Shown: in pieces, positions 8,701 to 16,450 of the stretch
Position numbering within the stretch: the stretch's first letter is position 1
Layout of the letters: the number at the start of each line of letters is the position of its first letter
Assembly (NCBI GenBank): GCA_029339505.1
Contig: JAQISU010000081.1
Coordinates: forward strand, 21,105,501-21,169,500
Direction: 5' to 3'
DNA: 64,000 nt
Source of the DNA: Unio delphinus
Taxonomy: Eukaryota; Mollusca; Bivalvia; Unionida; Unionidae
Made by a program: the position numbers and the translations under genes
Notes under the pieces: generated by a model
What the model was told of the DNA's origin: nothing
The model's input: only the letters and a program-made list of their open reading frames with translations
Databases searched by the model: none

Positions 8701-9610
8701 GTCGCAGATCAGTTAGTTTATTTCCTCGGGATGCATTTGTGAAGTGTTCCATTACCCGTGTTGCTACACAATTGAGCCTTGACGAAGTCAATGGTGAATA
8801 TTTCATAGGAGCTAGTTTTGCAATATCGGGTTTATCATTTAACGGATATATCCCATAAACGATTGCTGTTACGGGATAAGATCTCTCGTAGTATGGTTTG
8901 TCAATTCCAGTTAGAATTCCTGGTTTGGAATCTCTACTTACAATGACAGTTTTTTTATCCTTGAGGATTGGTTCAAATTTATCCTTAATAATCCATTTGC
9001 CTTCGACTTCGATAATGAATTTTATTCTGAAAAAATACTTCTGATTGGAATTGCTTTGCTTGAAATCCTTTGGATTTCCACCTTTGGATTTCCATCTTTG
9101 AATTTCCCCTTTGGATGGAAATTGCTTTGCTTGAAATCCTTTGGATGGAAATTGCTTTGCAATTTCACCAAGGTGTGAAATTATCTCAGCTGCTCTTTTA
9201 TCGTTCATAGTAGCATCGATGATGGGTACATTGACATCTTCATCAATAATTCGAAATGTCGACCAACAGTATGCTGCACCGTCTCGGTAGAATTCATTAA
9301 AACACTCCCTGATTTTACCGAGTATAGTTCTATCACCGATTAGACGTTTTGGTGTATCAGAGACTCTATCGAGATTGAATTTAGTATTTCTCCAAGGCTT
9401 AATTTTCGATAATCTTTGGAACTCCCTATCAAGATTGAATTTAGTATTTTTCCAAGGTTTGATTTTCGATAATCTTTGGAACTCCCTATCAAGATTGAAT
9501 TTAGTATTTTTCCAAGGTTTGATTTTCGATAATCTTTGGAACTCCCTATCAAGATTGAATTTAGTATTTTTCCAAGGCTTAATTTTCGATAATCTCTTGA
9601 ACTCCTCCAT
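5720..9610 (-). CDS. Type-B DNA polymerase fused to SF1 helicase and C-terminal HNH nuclease domain
   Basis: A 1,296-residue replication protein starting at ATG 9610 (upstream codons in the frame are non-ATG). In order: four 20-residue tandem repeats (about 3-82); a low-complexity insertion (about 150-187); a polymerase palm with motif A DISACYPG (518-525), motif B-like GKLTQGG (681-687) and motif C VATDSMYI (775-782); an SF1 helicase with Walker A GCGGSGKT (855-862), Walker B IIIWDE (928-933), CGDHGQPPP (959-967), IHSSQGLTI (1130-1138) and YLAVSRVRR (1157-1165); acidic linker; HNH domain with CASC, TVDRKNN and CLECN (1235-1286). I do not recognise a clear 3'-5' exonuclease. The palm motifs are divergent from ordinary Polinton PolB. 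A decayed copy at 38590-41362 has the same polymerase-helicase order. Confidence 0.88.
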   Translation of the reverse strand: MEEFKRLSKIKPWKNTKFNLDREFQRLSKIKPWKNTKFNLDREFQRLSKIKPWKNTKFNLDREFQRLSKIKPWRNTKFNLDRVSDTPKRLIGDRTILGKIRECFNEFYRDGAAYCWSTFRIIDEDVNVPIIDATMNDKRAAEIISHLGEIAKQFPSKGFQAKQFPSKGEIQRWKSKGGNPKDFKQSNSNQKYFFRIKFIIEVEGKWIIKDKFEPILKDKKTVIVSRDSKPGILTGIDKPYYERSYPVTAIVYGIYPLNDKPDIAKLAPMKYSPLTSSRLNCVATRVMEHFTNASRGNKLTDLRRRKITEWELTVKQHGAKISDIAKLETSLRFPITVMTITGEVLHEPKYKLQGAPIQIIDHNEHAWTPAVTIFPRDRTVRYIPRKFSGDVFYEEKLFDAIHALCKDDPVSVWLLSSAGSESGFDQFVRPNGELYRVEELDNRMRKIANDFSPESFHEKLLTDSFTISSVVAHFAREKNSWRPTRSDFLEDVKLSCIEFGHGGLWNTKYHRDGMISIDISACYPGSFLGYGECSNYFKRFGHPTHEMTRVAINGPLPDFDLTGFARVISFELATGLHPCSYVWLGRHLSEKAWMPIVLLRYMIDCGMLISLIVSEAIICYRAQKEVWLPQPDLDHIISELRKQCPDGNSSNFSEEEIINWSKKLFESKKEQAKDLGRRIIGKLTQGGRYDNAKFSSRLIIDVAEYDFLVTDLTKQGKLVSRKDAFLSNGEKLGTVVTYCDGYNSQYTHLRSSMLAYACINLFSMINRFPNTAVRVATDSMYIHNKYKSAVAAFTDPEEAWGRWRFKKEMLHEYCESADVAMDEKYLKCDEIQSEFSNAPPVSDPICRYKTVYLNGCGGSGKTTRAIELYRGGGNTCISTNMIVLTPTHRLAREMIQRGVNACTYHSFFRWKGDKWTPERMGDKFIPEIIIWDEICTVSLDVLKTFLEWLLNKNTKVVMCGDHGQPPPFVGGSPHEWLKGSVDYYEEINTDHRSLDEQLREFKALLRLQPDKLQCEIAREIISETPMNDFWETWRPNDLIVASRKIVRDTLQMKLFELHKEKFATLPVPLCYRPSDTRKQNIEVDIPGLKSEGFQKQILVLNDIVLVDINVVEDALRANKSPWTLGYAATIHSSQGLTISDTIVWMVDNRIEWSNLVYLAVSRVRRINQLRRIVFDDEIIGGDDEIIGDDNDTTISDIDVSIINKKLSGYKQQDKKKQREFDIDAELIITLKKQQNNHCASCNCIMRWRYSDKDPRQFTVDRKNNNLGHVRNNVMLTCLECNRRRGESTMPLASGAS
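9047..9166. repeat. Short repeat cluster with palindrome inserted in the polymerase gene
   Basis: The words ATTGCTTTGC and GAAATCCTTTGGAT recur several times and end in the palindrome GAAATTGCTTTGCAATTTC at 9148-9166. They encode the FPSK-rich segment of the polymerase. The decayed homologue at about 38770 lacks the segment, so it is an in-frame insertion. A near copy of the palindrome lies at 14368-14385 upstream of the capsid gene. Confidence 0.75.
9363..9605. repeat. 60-bp tandem repeat, about four copies, coding
   Basis: Four nearly identical 60-bp units encode the N-terminal 20-residue repeats (EFQRLSKIKPWKNTKFNLDR on the minus strand) of the polymerase-helicase. Since the unit is a multiple of three, copy number can change without breaking the frame. 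The encoded motif is basic. Confidence 0.95.
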
Positions 9611-9673
9611 GTTATAATTAAAACAAGTATTTAAATAGAAAAATATAGTATATTGAATCACTGCAAGTGGCTA

Positions 9674-9979
9674 ATGATTGGATCTACAACCCCGTGTAAC
9701 AAATCATGCAGAAGCGAATTCTGTGGGTATCATATGCAAAGCGTGAGAAACGGTTCAAAAGGCCCTCTCGCATGCCTCCAATGTGGGGTGGGTGTTAGAG
9801 GAAAATCGCAATTATGCCTTGCTTGTGGGGGTAAACGATACAGGGAACTAAAACGCTACTATGACAAACGAATCATTGACTCCGTCATCCTTGATAAAAT
9901 CAAGGACAAAGTAATAAAAACCCCTCAAGATTATATCCAGAGATTTATAATTAAAGCAGATAATAAATTAGACAAGTAG
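9674..9979 (+). CDS. Small cysteine-rich Zn-ribbon protein of Polinton replication module
   Basis: About 101 residues from ATG 9674 (the frame opens upstream at a TTG, which I do not use). Cysteines fall in an N-terminal CNKSC...FCGYH group and two CxxC ribbons (CLQCG and CLACGGKRYRELKRYYD), followed by a basic helix. It is divergently placed 63 bases from the polymerase ATG. Remnants of the same protein sit next to polymerase genes at 38290-38480 and 50778-51117, so it is a conserved partner of the replication module. A DNA-binding or regulatory role is inference; I know no named family. Confidence 0.8.
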   Translation: MIGSTTPCNKSCRSEFCGYHMQSVRNGSKGPLACLQCGVGVRGKSQLCLACGGKRYRELKRYYDKRIIDSVILDKIKDKVIKTPQDYIQRFIIKADNKLDK

Positions 9980-9992
9980 TATTATTATACAA

Positions 9993-10493
9993 ATGAGCCA
10001 AGATTTCAGACCTCACCCAGTGCTTGCTAATTACGAAGCCTCTAGTGATGGTGTTGTCAGGCACCGCAGACTCAAAGAACCTGTTGGGTATCTGAATAAT
10101 ATGGGCTATTTGATGTTTTCAGCTGGGAGGAAGAAGTATCTCTGTCACAGAGCCATCTATGAAGCATTTTACGGATTAATCGAAGACGGTCTTGTGATTG
10201 ATCACATAAATGGCGTGAAGACTGATAATTGTCTTGGGAATCTTCAAGCCGTCTCGCAGCGCGATAACCTTTTAAAAAGCAACGCTGGTAAGCACGCGAA
10301 ACATCCCAAGGGTGTGAAATCGTTTGATTTAGAAAATAATGAAGAGAGAAGCTTTCAGTCGATAAATGCGGCTGGAAAATATTTCGATATTTGCAGTACT
10401 TCCATTCGATTTGTTGCTGAAAAAATCATTAAAACATCTCTGTCTAAAAAAAATGGTCATAAAATAAAGTTCGTATACACTGAAACTATTTAA
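9993..10493 (+). CDS. Free-standing NUMOD4/HNH homing-type endonuclease
   Basis: A 166-residue protein of phage-type architecture. NUMOD4 (FRPHPVLANYEASSDGVVR, about 5-23) is followed by an HNH core with the signature VIDHINGVKTDNCLGNLQ (about 68-85) and a NUMOD1-like C-terminus (RSFQSINAAGKYFDICSTSI). Such enzymes nick or cut DNA and spread as selfish genes in phages and large DNA viruses. It begins 13 bases after the Zn-ribbon gene and has no obvious counterpart in the other Polinton remnants of the window, suggesting late acquisition. It may be a second HNH unrelated to the polymerase-fused one. Confidence 0.9.
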   Translation: MSQDFRPHPVLANYEASSDGVVRHRRLKEPVGYLNNMGYLMFSAGRKKYLCHRAIYEAFYGLIEDGLVIDHINGVKTDNCLGNLQAVSQRDNLLKSNAGKHAKHPKGVKSFDLENNEERSFQSINAAGKYFDICSTSIRFVAEKIIKTSLSKKNGHKIKFVYTETI

Positions 10494-11255
10494 GGGAGAT
10501 AAATCCTTTATGGATAAATCCGCACTACAATTCACACCCTACCTACTAAGTTCCCTTGTATTATGACGTCAAAGGAATTTGTCGCCTGCTATATTACCTG
10601 TACTTGACTAGGTGCGCCCACGTGACTGTAATGGAGATATAATGCATGAGTTTTCGATAGAGAATAAAACTTTTTATTGTCACTTGTGGGCTAAAACTGC
10701 ATTATTAGTTTTATTTATCTACATATCTCATGTGTGGGGTGGGTGGACTAGCAGTAAAGCAGACAGCTAACTCGTTCTTTTCAGTACAGACGTTCTTTAT
10801 AATCCACGCATTACCTATGTTCGCTCAGCCGGAACGCGAGTGTTTCCTATTCATTGAAGTATGTGGGCGTGGTTAAAATTCCTTGTATGTGAATGTATTT
10901 TATCTAGAGAATTATAACAGAGTATATAAAACGCTGTTTTATTAAACAACTGTATTATTTTGTTTAAAATATTTCTCATTGTTGCAGCATAAAATTGTCT
11001 ATTTTAAAAATCTCTTATTGTTAAGTATACATGTCTTCCCTCTCCTCTATATTGATCGGTATTCATGTGACCTTCAGTACACACTTCTGTTTCCCACCCT
11101 GTATGATCGGTATTTCACTGACGCAGGCATGCGTGATTGATATTTACAAACAGTTAAATTAATTTTTTTTTTGTGTACTTAGTATTTTATATTCCTAAAT
11201 ACGATGGATACAGTAAAATTGTCTATTTTAAAAATCTCTTATTGTTAAGTATATC

Positions 11256-11260
<5 letters not shown>

Positions 11261-11323
<63 letters not shown>
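11261..11323. repeat. (TA)n microsatellite
   Basis: About 60 bases of uninterrupted TA/AT dinucleotides inside the Polinton non-coding region. Confidence 0.95.
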
Positions 11324-11329
<6 letters not shown>

Positions 11330-11492
11330 ATCTCTATTCTGTATGACTAGTCCGTGGTGTAATGGTATCGTGTTTGTCTTGTAAACATAGCTATCAACTA
11401 CTACGTGTTCGGTCCCCATAGCAGATACATTATTTGATGGCGAAACGGAAGATGTTTTTTTCTATTAATTGGGGGGGTGGGGCGGTCCCCCT

Positions 11493-11606
11493 CAGCCAAA
11501 CCAACATGGCAACCCATGCTATCGCATTCTCGGTAGCGTGGGTTGGTGTTTTTTCTAACTCATGCAACCATGAATGAGATTTCATGGGTTGCCATGTTGG
11601 TTTGGT
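11493..11606. repeat. Nested inverted repeat (hairpin within hairpin)
   Basis: Outer arms AGCCAAACCAACATGGCAAC (11492-) and its complement GTTGCCATGTTGGTTTGG (11588-11605) flank an inner stem CAACCCATGCTA / TAGCGTGGGTTG with a 12-base loop. The whole could extrude as a cruciform. It could be a small non-autonomous transposon or a replication or termination structure. Confidence 0.75.
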
Positions 11607-11965
11607 TTACCACGCCCACATCATACCATCATCGTTCCATTGAATTATAATCCATCCTTAATTAAGTTAATTAAGTATATGTTATGCCTAAAATTTGCCG
11701 CAACACTCGAGCGGAAATATATGGCATTGTGCCGTCTATGTTGTGACGTTATACCTCAAGCATATCTTCTGGGCGGTCTAAGATGGCGTTTGCCACCTTA
11801 GGCCTCCCGCCGGAGATGTATGTTTCGGGTCCCCTTGGGCTTACTTGGATGCGAAGGCACCCAAGGAGTTCCAAAGATGTGTTGTCATATATGTTTTTTT
11901 TTTATTAATTAGAGATACAGTATACTATATTTATAAATAAATTTATTTATATAAAAATATAAATA

Positions 11966-12322
11966 ATGGATATCAATGATGTAAATGCTATAATTGCTGA
12001 AATCTCAAATTTAAATAATAAAGGGGTATTATTATCTGAAAGTCTCGACGTTGACAAGATTACCTCGGAATATGAAGATATTGAATATCTGTCTAGTAAG
12101 GGTCGTTATGTTTTACCTAGGATGTACAGGCTCGTGAAAGGAATTCAAAAATCCATTAATGGTTGTTTGTACGGTAACGACATTAATTTATTTATAACGC
12201 TATTTAGCACCGTTGAAGCAATACGTCAAAAGCTTGGCCAAGAATATCAAAAACGAGCTGAAATTGGTTCTAAAGTTCGTGATCTTAGAAAAATCTTAAA
12301 CGAGGAGCGACCCGTATCTTAA
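11966..12322 (+). CDS. Uncharacterised helical protein (118 aa)
   Basis: A small protein starting at ATG 11966, predicted by eye to be mostly helical, with a charged coiled-coil-like C-terminus (GQEYQKRAEIGSKVRDLRKILNEE). I recognise no family. It precedes the virion module and converges on the 92-residue minus-strand gene. Open frame, good start and element-like codon use support it being real. Confidence 0.55.
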   Translation: MDINDVNAIIAEISNLNNKGVLLSESLDVDKITSEYEDIEYLSSKGRYVLPRMYRLVKGIQKSINGCLYGNDINLFITLFSTVEAIRQKLGQEYQKRAEIGSKVRDLRKILNEERPVS

Positions 12323-12415
12323 CCACGTGAGTGTTACTAAAAAATAATATAGGCTTTCGTAAATAATTTAAATAATTTATTTATTTTTTTTTTTTAGCGT
12401 TTTTTGTAACACTTG

Positions 12416-12694
12416 TTACATAGGATTTTCTCCTGAAAGGATACTCATCAGTTTGGACTTGCTCATGCAGTTATGTGCATAATGGATGATCTGGTCGTAG
12501 TAGCAAGTAATCACCGCGACGCCTCCATTTTCACGTAATTGTTCTTGTTGCCGCGTCGTTAACACAAATCGTTCATCGCCATTCTCAGATATTACAATTC
12601 TGAAATCCCCAGCGATGTTATTTCTGAAACACTCGCGAATAGCGTCGTACAGTTTAACCCTGTCGAAGATGAATACGTTAGCTTGATGGTACAT
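12416..12694 (-). CDS. Small protein possibly paralogous to the polymerase N-terminal domain (92 aa)
   Basis: A 92-residue protein on the minus strand starting at ATG 12694. Its first part, KLYDAIRECFRNNIAGDFRIV, resembles the polymerase segment LGKIRECFNEFYRDG...FRII at about residues 98-123, suggesting a duplicated accessory domain. The similarity is short and seen by eye only. It is transcribed divergently from the virion gene at 12788. Confidence 0.5.
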   Translation of the reverse strand: MYHQANVFIFDRVKLYDAIRECFRNNIAGDFRIVISENGDERFVLTTRQQEQLRENGGVAVITCYYDQIIHYAHNCMSKSKLMSILSGENPM

Positions 12695-12787
12695 TATTTA
12701 ATAACTAAGTTATTTAATAACTAAGCTTTTAATTATGATGGAAACCCTCCGGATTTCACATTTGAAAATTTAGTTCACAAACAATAT

Positions 12788-13840
12788 ATGGTTGGTGAAT
12801 CGCTTACAACTAGATTAGCCCGAGAGCGGCTAGCAGCAATTAAAAAGTTTATACCGGTTCGAGACAGACTTCGCGATCAACTTCAACAACGACAACAAGC
12901 GCAGACTGACTTTTCTGTGTCAAGTGAACAACTGTTCGCCCCGGTAACTAAGGCGACCAGCGATGTGAAAACAGCAACTGAACGAGCAATATACGGAGAT
13001 ATTCCTAAGGAAGGCAAGCGACGAGAAGTGCCTGTTCTTGGTGTGCTTGAAAAGGTAGCAGCAGAGACCGGACAAACACGCGCAGGGATACAACAGTTAT
13101 CCAGTGATATAAAAACTCAGCGTGAGTATGAACGATTAGCTGATATTGATGATTCCACACCTGAACCACAACTTGTTGATGTCGTCACCCCAAGAGGTGT
13201 TTCCTTTATAGACAAACTCACCGAAGGAGCTATAAAGGAAATCAAACGACCTCAATTGGAGAAACACCAGGATTATACGACTTTTGGTGATTTCGCCGCC
13301 AAAAGCTTTGATTCTAGAAAGGATTTTTTAAAAGACGAGTATAAAAACAGTAGAATAAGCCGAGATGAATGGGTTAATTGGTTGTATAAAACGAATAAGG
13401 GGATTATTGGTAATTTGAAAAAGGATACAATTGAGTATAGATCTTTTAAAGTAGGAGTTGATAGTTATGGTATACAAAAACAACAAGAACGAGAAAAACA
13501 AAGTCGAGGCCGACAAAGGCAATTACTTGATGATAGTCAGGGCGCAACTGGTACAACTGAGGAAACAAGCGGAAAGGGATATTCGATTAAAAATCCAAAG
13601 GATGTATTTGACTCTACCGTGACATGTCCTGGTAATATTCTCAGTGATATATCACGGTTAGAGGTTCTCATCGGAGGGAAACGAGCCGGAAATAACTCCG
13701 TCGAGATAATTAACGAGGCCGCTGATATCTGTAGACGATTATTTGCTGGTGGTATCATGGACATTAATGTATATCGAGAACTTATTGCTGAATTAGTTGA
13801 AAATCACAACGATGAAAATCTTATGGATGTAAGCGATTGA
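12788..13840 (+). CDS. Uncharacterised virion-module protein (350 aa)
   Basis: First gene of the rightward virion module. The N-terminal third is charged and coiled-coil-like (DRLRDQLQQRQQAQTD), the middle carries a DEWVNWLYKTNKGI segment, then a low-complexity SQGATGTTEETSGKGY linker and a helical C-terminal domain (ISRLEVLIGGKR...). A decayed homologue at about 46120-46330 keeps the RLEILI motif and the order with the next two genes. Candidate scaffold, minor capsid or cement protein by position only; I recognise no named family. Confidence 0.75.
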   Translation: MVGESLTTRLARERLAAIKKFIPVRDRLRDQLQQRQQAQTDFSVSSEQLFAPVTKATSDVKTATERAIYGDIPKEGKRREVPVLGVLEKVAAETGQTRAGIQQLSSDIKTQREYERLADIDDSTPEPQLVDVVTPRGVSFIDKLTEGAIKEIKRPQLEKHQDYTTFGDFAAKSFDSRKDFLKDEYKNSRISRDEWVNWLYKTNKGIIGNLKKDTIEYRSFKVGVDSYGIQKQQEREKQSRGRQRQLLDDSQGATGTTEETSGKGYSIKNPKDVFDSTVTCPGNILSDISRLEVLIGGKRAGNNSVEIINEAADICRRLFAGGIMDINVYRELIAELVENHNDENLMDVSD

Positions 13841-13874
13841 TCACTAATTGAAAAACTACTAGTTTTATAATAAG

Positions 13875-14357
13875 ATGATTATACACTACAACCATGATAA
13901 ACCCGTAAGCGTCTACGTGGTGAACTCACGATTGCCTGTTTATCGCGCGTGGTACGGAGATGGTTTCGGCAATACCATTGCGGGGTTATTTACAAGAATG
14001 GCTCCCAAGGTGGCGCCGTTAGCTAAACAATTATCAATGAAAGCCATTGATATCATTCGTGATAAGGGAATCAATTTCGTTGGAAATCTTGCTGGAAAGG
14101 CATTTTCTGCTGCGAAAGATAAAATAGCATCATTGGTGCGAAAGAAACCAACGAAATCTCCGATTTTGCTGCCATCAACTACAGTGATGCCTGCAAAAAT
14201 CAGCAAAGTAATAAATAACGCAGTGGAAGAAAAACTAGCGCAATTGACTTCGTCACAATTGACAGCTTCGCCAGTAACAGATAACGCTATCATGAACGCG
14301 ATAGCAGGAAGTGGTTTGAAACTAAAAAGAAATTCGAAGAATTTTCAACGACGATGA
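13875..14357 (+). CDS. Basic, amphipathic virion protein (160 aa), possible minor capsid/core protein
   Basis: Starts at ATG 13875, 25 bases after an AATTGAAAA motif. The N-terminal half has an Ala/Gly-rich amphipathic stretch (FGNTIAGLFTRMAPKVAPLAKQ) and the rest is Lys-rich (RKKPTKSP). Position directly upstream of the major capsid gene and composition recall membrane-active or core minor capsid proteins of adenovirus-like viruses, but homology cannot be claimed. A decayed homologue lies at about 45780-46060 with the same neighbours. Confidence 0.7.
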   Translation: MIIHYNHDKPVSVYVVNSRLPVYRAWYGDGFGNTIAGLFTRMAPKVAPLAKQLSMKAIDIIRDKGINFVGNLAGKAFSAAKDKIASLVRKKPTKSPILLPSTTVMPAKISKVINNAVEEKLAQLTSSQLTASPVTDNAIMNAIAGSGLKLKRNSKNFQRR

Positions 14358-14413
14358 TTACAAAGATGAAATTGCTTTGCAATTCACCAATTGAAAACAC
14401 TAGTATGTTATAA

Positions 14414-15838
14414 ATGTTTAAACGAACAGCTGATCCCGCGCTTGATATGGAAGCCCCAATGCGAAAGGACGATTCCGTCCGCGATTATCAATACTATTCC
14501 TATCATGCAATACAACCCGACCTACGATCGCGAGTTGAACTTCAAGTTCAAGATACAAGTAAATACTTTTTGCCGTGTGAAGCATTTATCGAAATCGAAG
14601 GAAAACTCGTAACAAATGTTGCAGAGGATACCTCATATGCAGATGACCCAAATATCCGAGTTGGGTTCGTTAACAATGGCATAATGGCGTTATTTGAAAG
14701 TGCAAGATATCTCATTGATGGAAAAGAAATTGAATCAATAGAACGCGAGGTTGATGTTGCAACAACAATAATCGGACTAGCGAGATATTCCGATGATTAT
14801 ACAAGATCGGCTGGTCCGTCTATGATGTTTGCAAAGGATACTACTGATAACGCTGACCACCTTCAATACATTAAAGTGTTAACAGCACAAGATACTGCAG
14901 CTGATAATCAACGAGAAGCAACTAATCCAGAACGTCGAGCTAGACCCGGAACTGCGTTTGATATTCTCGGAGGTGTTAATGGTAATTTCAATCTAGGGTT
15001 TGCAACACGAAAATTAGCATTGGAAGGACAAGAGAAAAAGTTTTCGTGTGCAATTCCACTCCATCACATATTTGGATTCTGCAGAAATGTCAGAAAAGTC
15101 ATCTATGGAGCCAAACACACAATCGCGTTAGTGCGAAAAGGCAATGACAACGATGCAATTTGGCGTACTGGTGCCGCTGAGGGTAAAGTTAAAATAACTA
15201 AATTGGTATTGTGGATGCCAGTAATGACCCCATCAATTACCAGAGAAGAGCGGCTACTCTCATTTATGGAAACAGGTGGCAAATCATTGCTAAGTTGGCT
15301 AACAACAACGACTGATGTCAAACAGGATAATGTCGATGATATATTCACATGGCACCTGGCATCAAAACAAGGCGTTTCAGCTCCACGTCATATATTTATA
15401 GCGTTACAGAACAATGAGCGAGTTGGTAATCAACAACGCAGCCATATGATATTTGATCAGTTAGGTGTTAGAGAAGTCTCGCTGAGAATAAACGGACAAC
15501 AAGAACCAACCGAGGATATACAACTTAATTACACAGAAAATCATATAGCACGTGTATATCATCGGATGCTGTCATATATGGGTCGTGATCAAAACGTTGA
15601 TACTGGTTTGCAAATATCTCAGCTCGATTTTAAGAAATTGTATCCGATTTATTACTTTTCGCTGGAACATCTTGATTTAATGAGACAATCCGTTGTTGAC
15701 ATACATTTTAGGGCTCGTATAGCTCCTGGTGGTGTTAATTATAGAGCGGTTGCTGTCATTCTCAGCGACAAATCAATGTTGTTAGAAGGGGTTGGCGGAC
15801 GAATGAGACTTGTTGATGCACCAGTGGAAAATCTGTAA
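14414..15838 (+). CDS. Double-jelly-roll major capsid protein
   Basis: A 474-residue protein starting at ATG 14414. It contains the conserved pattern of the Polinton-type double-jelly-roll family found in invertebrate genomes: CAIPLHHIFGFCRNVRKVIYG, a GAKHTIALVRKGNDNDAIWR strand region, KLVLWMPVMTPS, and a C-terminal LDFKKLYPIYYF and VVDIHFRA. Trimers would build the icosahedral shell. Two decayed homologues (29270-29596 and 44435-45700) align along its length, which supports the gene model. It is shorter than vertebrate Polinton capsid proteins but normal for this invertebrate group. Confidence 0.9.
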   Translation: MFKRTADPALDMEAPMRKDDSVRDYQYYSYHAIQPDLRSRVELQVQDTSKYFLPCEAFIEIEGKLVTNVAEDTSYADDPNIRVGFVNNGIMALFESARYLIDGKEIESIEREVDVATTIIGLARYSDDYTRSAGPSMMFAKDTTDNADHLQYIKVLTAQDTAADNQREATNPERRARPGTAFDILGGVNGNFNLGFATRKLALEGQEKKFSCAIPLHHIFGFCRNVRKVIYGAKHTIALVRKGNDNDAIWRTGAAEGKVKITKLVLWMPVMTPSITREERLLSFMETGGKSLLSWLTTTTDVKQDNVDDIFTWHLASKQGVSAPRHIFIALQNNERVGNQQRSHMIFDQLGVREVSLRINGQQEPTEDIQLNYTENHIARVYHRMLSYMGRDQNVDTGLQISQLDFKKLYPIYYFSLEHLDLMRQSVVDIHFRARIAPGGVNYRAVAVILSDKSMLLEGVGGRMRLVDAPVENL

Positions 15839-15896
15839 ATGAAACTTGAAAAGTTTCCATAGGATTCCCCCAATTAGATCAATTGAAAGAATAAAT

Positions 15897-16394
15897 ATGT
15901 TTTACAATAAAATGCCATATAGTGTTGTTAGTGTCAAGCTGACTGATGGTCAGGTCAAGAAATTGCGATCAAAATCCGCTAAGGAATGTGGAACCACAAT
16001 AACGTTGAAACCAGCGCAGATGTCCGGCGGTACACATAAAATATCATTAACGGATCGTCAAATAAAACATTTCAATGATGCATTGAAAAATAAGCGAGGG
16101 GTTCAAATTGATTTTTCGAAAGCCGCAATCGCGAACATGATAAAATCAGGTGGTATATTTCCATTGTTAGCCGCAATACCAGCATTGATTGCAGCGGCTG
16201 CCCCAGCGGTGGCGAAGGCGGCAGCGTTGGGAGCCGTTGGTACCGCGGCAGGGATGGCGTTGAAAAAGGCAACTGGGAAAGGATATAAAAAAAAGGGAAA
16301 GGGGTTGTACCTACCAGGAACCCCGTATTCATGGTACAGCGGCAAATCCGTGAACGGATCGGGTCTAAGAAAAATACCAGGAACGGTTTATTAG
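15897..16394 (+). CDS. Hydrophobic/basic capsid-associated protein (165 aa)
   Basis: ATG 15897 follows CAATTGAAAGAATAAAT; the frame opens further upstream at a TTG that I do not use. The middle has a strongly hydrophobic GGIFPLLAAIPALIAAAAPA segment and an Ala/Gly-rich continuation, followed by a basic tail (KKATGKGYKKKGKG) and repeated LPGTPYSWY/IPGTVY ends. This is the layout of small membrane-interacting or core proteins of adenovirus-like virions. A decayed but long homologue is at 29632-30047 in the same order. It overlaps the upstream extension of the protease frame. Confidence 0.75.
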   Translation: MFYNKMPYSVVSVKLTDGQVKKLRSKSAKECGTTITLKPAQMSGGTHKISLTDRQIKHFNDALKNKRGVQIDFSKAAIANMIKSGGIFPLLAAIPALIAAAAPAVAKAAALGAVGTAAGMALKKATGKGYKKKGKGLYLPGTPYSWYSGKSVNGSGLRKIPGTVY

Positions 16395-16450
16395 TTGAAA
16401 AATCTTCGATTTACAAATCTTCGATTTCCGGCCCAATTGTTGAGGGACCT

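Larger units (their letters stand above)
10494..11965. other. Non-coding central region of the Polinton
   Basis: About 1.47 kb without a convincing gene. It holds a long TA microsatellite (11261-11322), a G-run, a large nested inverted repeat (11493-11606) and a small hairpin around CCTTGGGC/GCACCCAAGG near 11840. It also holds two copies of a word containing TTTTAAAAATCTCTTATTGTTAAGTATA (about 10998 and 11225). Its position between replication and virion modules makes it a candidate for an origin or for an inserted non-autonomous element; neither can be decided from sequence alone. Confidence 0.6.

Noticed and set aside
9653..9673. Upstream extension of the Zn-ribbon frame beginning at TTG
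   Set aside because: Non-ATG start in a eukaryote; ATG 9674 directly precedes the conserved cysteines.
11347..11420. tRNA-like sequence with A-box-like TGGTGTAATGG and B-box-like GTTCGGTCC and a CTTGTAA loop
   Set aside because: Acceptor and T stems do not pair and the anticodon stem is ambiguous; at best a degenerate tRNA-derived fragment.
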